Assembly (NCBI RefSeq): GCF_963678635.1 | Contig: NC_087064.1 | Coordinates: 14,295,599-14,359,598 of the forward strand | Direction of reading: 5' to 3' | Source of the DNA: Symsagittifera roscoffensis | Lineage: Eukaryota > Xenacoelomorpha > Acoela > Convolutidae | Length of the DNA stretch: 64,000 nt | Part shown: positions 32,041 through 44,000 of the stretch, in pieces | Position numbering within the stretch: position 1 is the first letter of the stretch | How the letters are laid out: each line of letters starts with the position of its first letter | Program-made: the position numbers and the translations under genes | The notes under the pieces: model-generated | What the model was told of the DNA's origin: nothing | The model's input: only the letters and a program-made list of their open reading frames with translations | The model's database searches: none

Positions 32041-35000
32041 CTGATTGGCGAGCTCCGTCAGGCCTTCTTAATATGAGAAGAAATCACTTAGGATAACTAT
32101 ATAAGAAAAGGTAATATCTAAAAGTGTTGGGTTTTGTTCACTCCGGCCAATCTCCAGCAGTGGAAATAAACTATGGCGTAGGGTCCGTTTTTAAGTTTTT
32201 TCAGCCAAATCTGATTAGCTTAAGGAAAACTTGTAGGGGATCAGTTTTATTAGCTTTTCAGATTAAATTAGAATAAAGTTGATATGATTTCAGCAGTGAA
32301 ACTTTCTAGTAATTTTTGGCAATTTTCAGAGAATTCATTCGACCTTCAGAAAATACTTGAAAAATGAAAAAAGTTTATGAAATTTTTTTGATGTTTTAAT
32401 GTTCATTTTTGAATTTTTATTCTGAAATCAGTGTGGTCGGAACTTCTTTTGCTACTTGCACCGCAACCGGCTGTCCTTGTTTTTACTATGTAAGGGGTTC
32501 ATTATGGACTAATAATTTAGAAAACATTATTGGCTCATTATAGCCTTGAAGAGCTTTCTTTTTGTATGAAGGCCTGACCGCAATGATCATTCCCACCATA
32601 GCACCATGTGAACATCGAGGTCGAATAGGACCTCGCTCGACGTCTGTTAGTTCCCTTGGAGTTTGTTTGGATACAAGTTTGCTTTGGTATTGTCTTCTTC
32701 TTCTGTTGAGGAACTGCACATATTTCGACGATGGAATCCGAGTCGCTGCAGTTGTTCGTGGCGCTTTCATCTCGTCTTGTCTTCTTTTGTCTCTGATGTT
32801 TTCGGCTCTTTTTAGGCCCGTGCGAAAAATTTTAGCGTTAATTAAAGCATCTGCTTCTTCAAAAAAATCAAATTGAAGACCCAAAAATCAGAAAATTTTA
32901 AATGCAGTTGCGTTGAGAACGTTTCAAAATTTCCGGAAGCTATGTTTACTCTATAAAAATGTGGTTCACTTTTTGCTAAATTAATTTCGAATGACAAACC
33001 CAATCGTTTTGCGGAAAAGATTTTTAATGGCAAAATAAAAGAATTCCGAACAAAGTTTCTCAAATTTTTTTGAAGGCGTCTGAACAAAAAACAACTAGTT
33101 TTTGAAAAAATTTCTGACAAAGAATTCCATATGTATGCCATTGAATAAGTATAGCGTAAAAAGAGCCAGCCCTTTTGCCGATTCCCTTTTGATGTCTTGT
33201 TTGTTCGTGAGTGTTGACCCAAAAACAGAATTTTGATCTTCCTCGACACATTAACTGCTTCTGCAAGTGTGAGTAACATTGTACATATGACTGTGACTGC
33301 GTACCAGGGGGAGGCGGCTATGAAAGTCTTGATCTTCCAAACCATTGGGCTCTTCCACTCGAATTTAAGTTTCACGCTTCCCAATTCACCCATATTGTTG
33401 CTAGTTGGAACTATTTTATATGATTCCTGAAAATATAATCCATCTGGTTGACAAAAATAGTAAAATATTAACACTGTTAAATCAAATTATTATGATTCAA
33501 AATCAGTAAATTATGGATAAAATTGAACGTACAAAAATCCTTAAAAATCAGACACGACGAGATATTGGTTGTACATTTTTGTTCTGAAGTAATCCTCTCA
33601 AAAACGATTCTTGTTCTCGAGTTATCATAACAATGTATTTTCTTCAGTAAATGTTCATCTTTGTATAATTGGAAGTAGTTCGAGAAAAAAAAAACGGCGT
33701 AGTAATGAGAAAGAGAAAAAAGGAGAATGAGAATGAGAAAGATTATTGTTATTATTATCGAATAATAATGTAATAACAAAGCCTGAAAACATAATATTAA
33801 GTTCTTTATAAATTTTATTATAAACTGAATAACAAATGGTTTAATTAACAGATTGAGAAAAAACGCTATCTGTTTATTAAACCGGTTTGTCTCGAATTAT
33901 TTAATAAATATTAAAATGATATTTTTAATTTTGAAGTGCGGGATATAACCTCACGTACCCAACGGAGGCTGTTTACCTAGATAGAAAATTTATATATTAT
34001 CTAGCCTAGTTTTCTCGTATTTTCTGTGCAAAAATTATCTATTCCTTTCCTAGTTTAGACACAAACAGATTTTGGAAAGAAATAACCAAAAACCAGTTCA
34101 TTGCCCAACGCAACGAGATAAACATGCTTCGAGAATACACAGTGACAGTGGCAATATAATGCAAACTAACACTTGTTATAACGAGTTTTGTTTTGCTAAA
34201 ACTATGAAACTTCATCAAGGCCTGTTGCCTATTGGTTATTACAACCGCCTAGCAAACAGAAGGTCGAGCCCCACCAGGAATATTTTTCTAGCTAGAAATG
34301 GCCTTGATTTTGCTAATTTTTGATCAGAATTAAGGTGAGAATTAAAAATTTTTTAAGAAAATCCCTGCTTTACTTAAACATTTCAAAAAGAATTTCTGAC
34401 CAGAAATTAGATTAGATACGAAGTATTTCAGGTCAGAAATAAAGAGTTTTCTCGGTACGCGATAACAGGCATGTGAAATGTATGAAGAAGACTTACAACC
34501 GCGATACAGTTTGCCCCTCCAGTGGTACCTCGTGAGCAACTAAAATCAGCTCAGCAAAACTTAGCTACATTAAATTTTCCTTTTTTCTTGTTTTAAGACT
34601 TAAAAACTAAAAAACTACAGAAATTAAGTTTCCCCAAACACCCAATAAACCCAACTACCAAATTAACACTTATTAAGTCTTCATTGTCACTTGATCCCTT
34701 AATAATGCAGATAAGCCCCTAGTTTCGATTCTTTAAAAGTGACCATCTCAAAGCATATACATTTGTCCATTTGACAAAATTCGTTAAGCAGAAGTCTACC
34801 TCTAGTTCCAACCATATTTGACTATTCTATTTGATTTGAGCTTTGTTAGTAGTGTTTTCTTTTGTTTTCATCGAAATTTTTTGTGATGATTTGAATATAA
34901 TTATCTGATAATGCTTTTCATAAGTTTTTGGCCATAAGATTTAGTAAATCATATACATACAGCTCGTGGAATATGCAAAGCTTTCGTTTCTAGTTCACGT

Positions 35001-38000
35001 GTCTGATGCGGTCATGCTTAGATTATTTGAAACAATTTTTCCACATTATTATTTGTTTTTGTTCTACATTTCAAGATCAAGATCCGACTTAACAGCTGTG
35101 CCAAAGACCAGGACAGCGTATTGATAAATAGGTTTGATGTAGGTTTTTGCTCTTACCAGTTGAGCTTTTTTGAAGAAAAAAATCCGCAACCAATAGATTA
35201 AGGATAATTAAATACTTCCAAGCATTCGACATGCGGTTTGATGCTAGCACTACATAGTGTTGATGTTTCAGTTCAGTTTTTCTATTTGTTCCATATCAGG
35301 ATTGGTTTTACTATGCTGGCTGATAACTATTCTTTTTTCTATTTGGATCAAGTTAACATCCCCCCCCGCCCAAATTTGCTGAGCGCTCCCTGTAAAATGC
35401 TCGATTCTGGTTGGCTGAAAAATCCCAACTTAGAACCAAGTTAACATCCTTCATCCCAAAGGGCTTGGGGGGATGTTAACTTGGTCCCTCTATTTTTCTA
35501 AATTTTTCTCCATTTAGCGTAAAATTATTTCCGTTTAACTACGTTTTAACATTGCCTAGGTGTTTCACGCAGCTTCCTCTGTTTTCACTGTGAATTTCTG
35601 AAAATTTTTTGAAATCATTTGCAAGCATTACTGATTTTTTTTCATGACATTCAAGAGGAATATCGCTGATGCAAACATTAAAAATTAGAGGTCCCAATTT
35701 AAACTCCCGAGGTATACCGATCTCTATGCGCTTCAATTCTGATGCTTCAGCTGGTGTAATAACACATTGCATTCTTTTTCTAAAATAAGATGATAAAACT
35801 TCTGCACTTTGGCTGTTTTCCCTTTAAGACTATATAATTTTTTGTTGTATACATTTTTACAATTAATATTTTTAAAAGCTCTAGAATGATCTAAGATCGT
35901 GTTTTCAGTTAAGCACCCCTCATTGAGCATATTTTAAAGAAATTTTTTAATAAAGGTCGTTGCTTCAACTGTGTTGCTTTTTTCCTAAATTCAAATTGTT
36001 TTTCTTTAGAACAGGGTGCTTGTTTAGGAAATTAATCACCCTTTCGTGTGACTTTTTCAACGAATTTTTCAATGTTCAGAAGGAGTGAAATAAGCGCTTC
36101 AATTCTGATGCTTCAGCTGGTGTAATAACACATTGCATTCTTTTTCTAAAATAAGATGATAAAACTTCTGCACTTTGGCTGTTTTCCCTTTAAGACTATA
36201 TAATTTTTTGTTGTATACATTTTTACAATTAATATTTTTAAAAGCTCTAGAATGATCTAAGATCGTGTTTTCAGTTAAGCACCCCTCATTGAGCATATTT
36301 TAAAGAAATTTTTTTAATAAAGGTCCTTGCTTCAACTGTGTTGCTTTTTTCCTAAATTCAAACTGTTTTTCTTTAGAACATGGTGCTTGTTTAGGAAATT
36401 AATCACCCTTTCGTGTGACTTTCTCAAAGAATTTTTCAATGACCAGAAGGAGTGAAATACGCCTGAAGTTTGAGCTGTCTAACTGTTTGCCTGATTTGTA
36501 GATTGGTAATACGTTTCCAGTTTCCAGACAATACGGGAACTCGGACTTTACAGTGCAAAGTGCATCTATTCAACTTGAATGCGAGTATTTCGACTAGGAG
36601 ATTTTTTTTTTCAATTAAATCGTTACTCAGTCCGAGAGAATCTTGTGAGAACTTATGAATTAACTAGATTAATTTTGTCTGAGTTTGATTTGTATCAGTT
36701 TCAAGAAGAGCTACTGTTTCACTGACTTGTTTTACTTACTTTAGATTAACCATTCAATCATAACTACCAGATAGTTTTTTCACTTGGGAAAAATATTATT
36801 CAAACTTTTAGCTGTTAACAATAATGTTTTTTACTGTTAACACCAATAAATAATTTTCCCTTGTTTTCAAGCTTAAAAAGATCCTATAGCGAGTTATTGT
36901 TATGCCAAACTCTGTTAAAGCTATGATTTTTGTATCATTCTCATATTTTGACGAATAGCTATTAAAGGAACTCTTTGTTATGATAACTCGAGTATTTACA
37001 CTCACCTCATGATATTTGGACATCTTTCAGACTATCCGTCTAATTTGCTTATCGTCTAATTTCCTAACCCCCCTGCTGTCCATTACTACAGATTAAATCT
37101 GCCTTTATGTCGAAGCCCTTGTTAGTTTTGCGTTGGTCAAACTTTTTTTCGAAAAGTAATAAATTGAATTGATTTTCTTTTTTTTCTACCTAATTGTCGA
37201 AGTCCATCACTGCTGGTGTAAAATTTTGCAGAAAAAAGTACAACAACTCCAACTGTGTACCTCTGTGTCGAGTAGTAACCGGTGTTGACCGTGTTCCTCC
37301 ACCTCGCTCATCAGCAGATAGACATGCAGTGTCTTGCTCACGCTGCTCTCCGTGAACTCCGTCTTCTTAGTGCCCCTGTGAGTCAGAATGGCCTGCATCC
37401 GATTCTCACTAAACAACCATTCAAATTGAAACATTCGCTTTAAACTTTTAGTCAACCTAAAATTTTTCGGCGTAGTTTTTATGAGATCAAACATGTAATT
37501 TGTATCTGTTCTAGTGAAAAGTATATTTTATCCCTTTTTGTTTTTCCGGAGGAGAAGAGCGTAAAATTTAGAAATTAACAGCTCAGGGTTTAATTGCTCA
37601 AAGATTTTTCATGACAACACTTTTTGTTTTCGGCTCAACAGGGTGTTACCCAAGTGTTGTCGGTTCAGTTTGTTTCGTAAAAATGTTCCGATAAATGCTT
37701 CTTAATAGTTATTCAACTCCAGCAGTTGTGTTGCTGGACGTGCTTGCCACAAAATGAACATCAATTGAGACAAAAATGGAAATTTTTATAGATGAATGAA
37801 GTGATTTTGACAGTTTTAACTTTTTTTCGACTTAGCGGCGTTCATTTCATTTTCTGTCTACAAGGTTGCAATTCTATAAGTATTTGTTATCGCAAGTGGC
37901 ACTAAGCTCCGCTTCGCTTCTGTGTAAGAAACCTGTTTTTGATACCAACCTTTTCAGCATTTCGTGGTAGGATGGCAGCAACATGTACTCTAGGCTCACT

Positions 38001-41000
38001 CTGTCATCCCCATGAATGCTTTCTTTTCCAGTAATGACAGACTCTGCTCCTCTCCCGGCTGCAGATATGTTCAGAAACTTTAGAAACCCAATATTTTCAG
38101 ACATCATGTCTCCAGAAACTTTCCTCGTGTCTCGTGGGTGGCCTCCAATCCGACTAGTGTCAACTTCCGGATCGCTAGGCTCTTTCTTAAAATCCTCTTT
38201 TTCTGTGCGTCGCGGTTGAATCTTTGAATTATCAGTTTCTTTAGATATCGATTCGCTGGACAAATTGCGTGATGGATCCCTAGTATTGTCAGCCTCCGGA
38301 CTCTTTAAATTCCGAGTTCTTGTCTTTTGAGACTGAGATGATGTCCGTGCAGCTCCTGATGATGTTGATGACCCGTAGTTGTTTCTATGAGTACATGCGA
38401 CCTCAACTTGTTCTTTTCTTTCCCAGTCCTCTGGACCTCGAATGGTGAATGCGACATAATGTTTCTGATGTTTGTTGGATCTAAATTGCAGATCTTAATA
38501 TCATTTGAGTTGTTTCTTTTTGAATATACATTTCGATCAGAAACAATTTCACATTTTTTGCAGTTGTAGTTAAAGCCCTAAAATCGGTGAAAATAAAATG
38601 TCATTGACCTCTTAATTTCTGTGTCATGAGCGAATCTCGAGATAATTTAATTCCTTTGTATTTTTTTTCTAGAAATTTTTAAATTTTTTTTGTTTATTTT
38701 GTTTTGGTTCCTGAGTTATATTTGGGTATTCTGACGAATAATCAAATGGTATTACCTGTTGGCATTTAGCTGGCTGTGTTTTTTGAGCTGTTGCATGAGT
38801 GTTGAGTGATTTGCGTGGGGGTGGGGTGACCCATCACTGAAGTGAGTGGGAGAGTGAGAGTTAGAGTGGGGCTGGGCAGCCATGACCGTGTAGAAGTCGT
38901 CGATTGAGATTATGTCTGTTACGTATTCACACCTCCTCTTAGAAACTCTATGGTCTGTAAACAGCGTGAATATTAGCTCACTTACCTTTGAATGTCCTTC
39001 CTCTTCGCTTATAACAGCTAATAAAGAATACCTGGTTATCCTTTAAGTAACAAATCCGTCCTTTATGAAATTTGGGAGAAGCCAAGAAGATCTATGAGTG
39101 CAAAATTAAATCAGCGTTTTCTTTCTTAATTAAATAATATTGTGATTAAATTTCAAAACACATTTTGAAATAAGCGATACTGTGTTCTTCTCAAAAAACG
39201 CGTTGTTGTCTTAAAACATATAACACTTTTATTCAGATGATGTACCATTTATGGTTCCCATTTATAGGCTCCGGTGTTCATAGGTCAGATCCAGATCAAT
39301 TTTTACAGACTACGGATACTTTTAAAAGGGTCTCTCTGTACTCACGTGATCCGAGTATTGTCTTGACGAATATGTCTGTGAGTCCTCCGTTGTTGGAGTA
39401 CCTGCACACGCAGTGATAGTCCCTCAATTTCAGGCTCCTCTCGTCACTGTCCGCCACATACAGCATAACAATGGCTGAAACGTGTTGAACTCAGCGGTAA
39501 TAGCTAGTTGTTTAAAATACCTAATAACCCGGGTTGACCAAAAATGCTTGTCCTACAATTTTCATTTTTGAAAATGAAACATAGTTTTTTTAATCACCAG
39601 AATGTTTTATTCGGTTCAAATAGCCGCAGAAAAACTAGTTCGAATCTTTTTTGAATTGTTTTTGAAATTGTATGAAAATTGTATGACTAGCATTTTTACA
39701 TACATTTGACGTATGGAATTGTATGACAAGCATTTTCGGTGTATGGAATTGAAAGATAAGCATTTTCGGTTTATGAAGGTCAACCCGGGAAGCTTTTAGC
39801 GGTAATTAAGATTTAAAAAAAAACGAGACACTTCCCTTCAAGATACAAACTCTCTCAGCAATTAATACAGCCATACAAAAGAAGTTTTTAGCCTGTTTGA
39901 AAAAAGTTATCCTGAGAAACGGAAAAGCAATCCAATTTTTGTGTATCCAGGACTACGTCATGCAAATTTTTTTTTCGAAAAAGTTTGTTTGAGTACAAAA
40001 ATCTATTTGCGGTTGAAAAAAAAAACCAAAAAATTAAATTTTTCCGGGCAACTTCAAATGTATTTGGAAAAAATTTTGTTGTCGCCATCAAAAAAATGCT
40101 AGTCATACAATTTTTATATATGGAAACTGTATGATAACCATTTTTTCAAAAAAGAAACATAGTTTATTTCTCATCACCACACTGTTTCATTTGGTTCAAA
40201 TAGCCTCAGAAACTAGTTCGAATCTTCTATGAATGATTTTTTGAAAATGCATTTGATGTATCGAATTGTATGATCAGCATTTTTGGTGTATGGAATTGTA
40301 AGATAAGCATTTTCGCTTTATGGAGTTCAACCCGAGAAGCTATTAGCGGTAATTGTGTAAAAACAATTGAGACAAGTCCCTTCAATTTACAATTTCCCTC
40401 ACCAATTAAGACTACTGAAAATTTTTTTGAAAAAATGGTTATCATACAGTTTTCATATCAAAAAATTGTATGACTAGCATTTTTTTTGATGGCGACAACG
40501 AAAACTTTTCCAAGTACATTTGAAATTGCCCGAAAAAATTGCGGCCCCTCAGCGATTAGGACAATGGTCGTAAATGCTGGAGAGGGGTAACTATGAATGA
40601 ACTTCTCTCATTGGCGAAAAGGGGGGGGGTGATAAAATGGGGACTGTAGGTTTGTAAAAATTGAGATGTTTTAATTGTCTTATTTGCTGATCTAGTTTAT
40701 CTTCCTAATTCTAAATTAACAGGAATTGATTTCAAAATTGAAGGGGATACGTTTATCGCACAATATATAAATCAAGTGATGAAGAAATGAGTCTGATACG
40801 TGCTGCAGCAGTTTAAATGTGCTTGTGGAATCCTGTGACAGAAAAAAATTGGCTGCGGAATCCACTGACAAAAATAACTCGTCGGCATTTTGTGTACGGA
40901 TCATTTGATTGTGGAATTCACTAACAAAAGTCTCTAAAACCCGCAAAAGATGTGTCCGTGGACTCCAGAAGCCTGAAGGCACGCAATATGTGCTTAGTTA

Positions 41001-44000
41001 TAAAACCGAGATAGGCGTCGTAATGAACATAATTTTTAAGAGTCTCGTTGGCAGTAGCAACAGCATAGCTAGCCAATGGCGATCACATTTTGGAGATGAT
41101 CTTCGTGTATCATAAAAATACTTATTCAGCATTTTTAAATATTCCTTACATTGAAATTTTTTCAACAATATATGAACTTAACAGTACAAAAATCAGCACG
41201 ATTACAAGCAAACTGGAATTTGAGTTGTTGCTGTCTTAGGGCACTTCTTGTAAATTGTGTTCAGTTTACAAATGAGGTTATCTAATTCCTTGGTGCTCTT
41301 TCCTTGCTACTCTTCTTGGTTCAAACTGATTATGATGATCCGGTAACAGACACCTCGAACGTGATCTTAGTCAACCCCACCCCCCTCTGTCTTGTTTCTG
41401 GCGCTCGATGACTGAGGGCATCATCCAATGGCTGGTCTGAGCAAAACCTGATTTGCCATCTCTGTAACTTGGCCTCACCTTGTTCTCGCCTTGTTGATGG
41501 CCACTATGGTCCGGCGAGTTTCCGCGTGAACGACTTGTATTAGACTGTTCAACTCTGGGCTTCGTCTAGTTTGACGAGTTCGCTCTTCTAGCCCATGGCA
41601 ACAAGCCGGCAGACAAAATCCTTTTATTTTGACCCCCTGCCGACCCAAAGGGTCCCCCTTTGTACTATTTTGAGATATCCATTTTTAGTGACGGACCCTA
41701 AAACTTTTCTAAAGGCGCCTTCGACGCCAGTATATAATAATTTTGAGGGGAGAGCGCGCGCAGAAAAAATGCAATTTTTAGTCAAAATTCCAAAACGCCT
41801 TTTTTGGCCTGTTTTTTCAAAATTTTGCCTGCGGCGCAGATATTGTGGCCAAAACGGACTTTTAAGTGCTTTGGGAGAGCTCGAAAAATCAATTTGGTCG
41901 ACCTAAAAAAAAGGTCGACAGAATTTTCGGAAATTTTTGAAAATCCGCGCTCCCCCCTTCGAGAAAATCCTAGATCCGCCCCCGAAGGCACGTGTCCGCT
42001 TGTGCAACTGTCCAAAACAGCCGACAATCCGACAGCAAGTGGCACAGCAGAATTGCCACATTGTTTCTCAGGAGCAATAGTATGTGTCTTTTTGATCTGT
42101 TTACAAGCAAGGGTTTGGAAAATCACCAGAATGTTCTTCAGCTATGTGAGTTTATCAATTCGGTGATGCCGCACAATATGCAAGTGGAAACCAGCCTTAG
42201 TGAGATGAAACTTGCCGAGAGAAAGTATCAAAATCAGTTTAAGATCATTTATCCACGAGGGATAGGACCAACATACGAGCTGTACAGCTCATCACGGCGA
42301 AGCGCTGCTGTTCCCCTGCTTAAGAAGTACATGCAATTTTTTTTTGGTTATTTTTCTGGGTTGGGTAAAATTGCCTCACCCTCAAGCAACGAGCACGGAT
42401 CATGGCGGGCCTCGAACATCCGACTTTTCGATTGAGAGGCGGAGACGGGCTCTTTTTCCTCCCCCCCCCCACCCCCCCCCCACCTCAATCAAACATGAAT
42501 TTTATTGTCTAGTGAGTGGTTTTACTAGGTTAATTACGAAGACCAAATATGTTTGGCATGGCCTAATTAGTCTGCATGTCAATTTTCATGACAATCGGAC
42601 AAAGTGATTAGTAATTTCAAATATTAAAATTAGCAGGTGGGGGGGAAGGAAAAAGAGCCCGGAGACGTAACCACTTCACTGCTCCCTTAGCACTTCACCA
42701 CTGCTCCCCTTTCTGCTCCCCACATGATGCTCGCCACATGATGCTCTCCAACGGGTTCGCTCGTATTTTGCCAGAGATCAGATAGAAACTATTACTATTC
42801 CACGCGACCTTCTTGACTCAATTGTGACTGCATCTTCTTCGTATCTCAATTCATCGCAAGTGCCACCAATTCAGAATGAGTAAGAAACGCCGAAGTTAAC
42901 AAGGAAAAATTTGCGGTCTTGAAGAGGCATATTTCTGCAGACTTGAAAAAAAAAGACTCTTCTCAAAAAAAAATCGACGGCAAGCAAAATTATCGAGAGC
43001 CATGGATCAAAAGGATCGCTTTAAAAAGGAACCCAGAGGATAAGATGTGCTGGCAGAATCCACGTTTGCTAATGTGGTTGATCAAATGTTTTGATTTGCC
43101 GAAGCAATAAAAATTTTTGATCTCAATTTTTTTTCCTGCAGCTATAGTGTTTTTCGGCTTCAAATTCTAGCTTTTGCTGTCATAATATGAGAAATCTTGT
43201 TCTGTCATCAGCGTATTTGATCACCCTGATGTAAATGCTCAAGACGCGACACCAAGGGAGGTTTCACACTTTCTTCGTTTTTTTCTCACAGAAAAACGGT
43301 GCTTTTAAGCCAAAGATTTCTCGGTCATATTCAATGCCCTAAACGCTTCCTCATACTTTTCTCCTCAGGTAAAATTTTTTTTTGGAAGATCAGCGAAAGG
43401 TTCCGTAAGCCGACCAAGCTCGACATAAACCTCATGAACTGGTTCATAGGGCGCACAGACAATTCGGCCAAAGACAATTCAGCCAATTTGAAATTCAGAC
43501 AATTCAGCCAGAAATATACAGACAATTCAGCCAGTTTTACAAAACGCTAGATTCGACAGAAAAAAATTGGAATTGGAGTTATTTCTCAGTTTAAGGTCGC
43601 CGGTGGGCGCGCTACGCGCGTGTCGCCGCTTTGCGGCAATAACCGGCTCTAAATTTCGTATAGAGTCCTACCCTCTGTTGGCAAGCTCGAAACACGTTGG
43701 CGCGACTGCGGCGGTCACTACTATTGGCTGAATTGTCTGCATACTTTTGGCTGAATTGTCTGAGTTTCAAATCGGCTGAATTGTCTTTGGCCGAATTGTC
43801 TGGACGCGGGCTCATAGATCCGGTTAGAGAGATTACAAACGTAATATTTTGTGGTTTCTTGACTCAATTATTGAATGGACCTTTTTGACGACTGGGATTG
43901 CTCCTTTAGTCGACAATTTACAAGCAAGACGTTCGTTTTCGTTGGCAAAGAGTGAGCAATTAACCGATTTGTACGCAAAGTTATTTTCATCCAGTCTGGT

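Noticed and set aside
32486-32884. Stand-alone 132-residue minus-strand gene
   Set aside because: It has no upstream ATG of its own in the open frame that fits; a clean acceptor (GAAGCAG|AT) at 32850 joins in phase to the exon ending at 33219, so I treat it as an exon.
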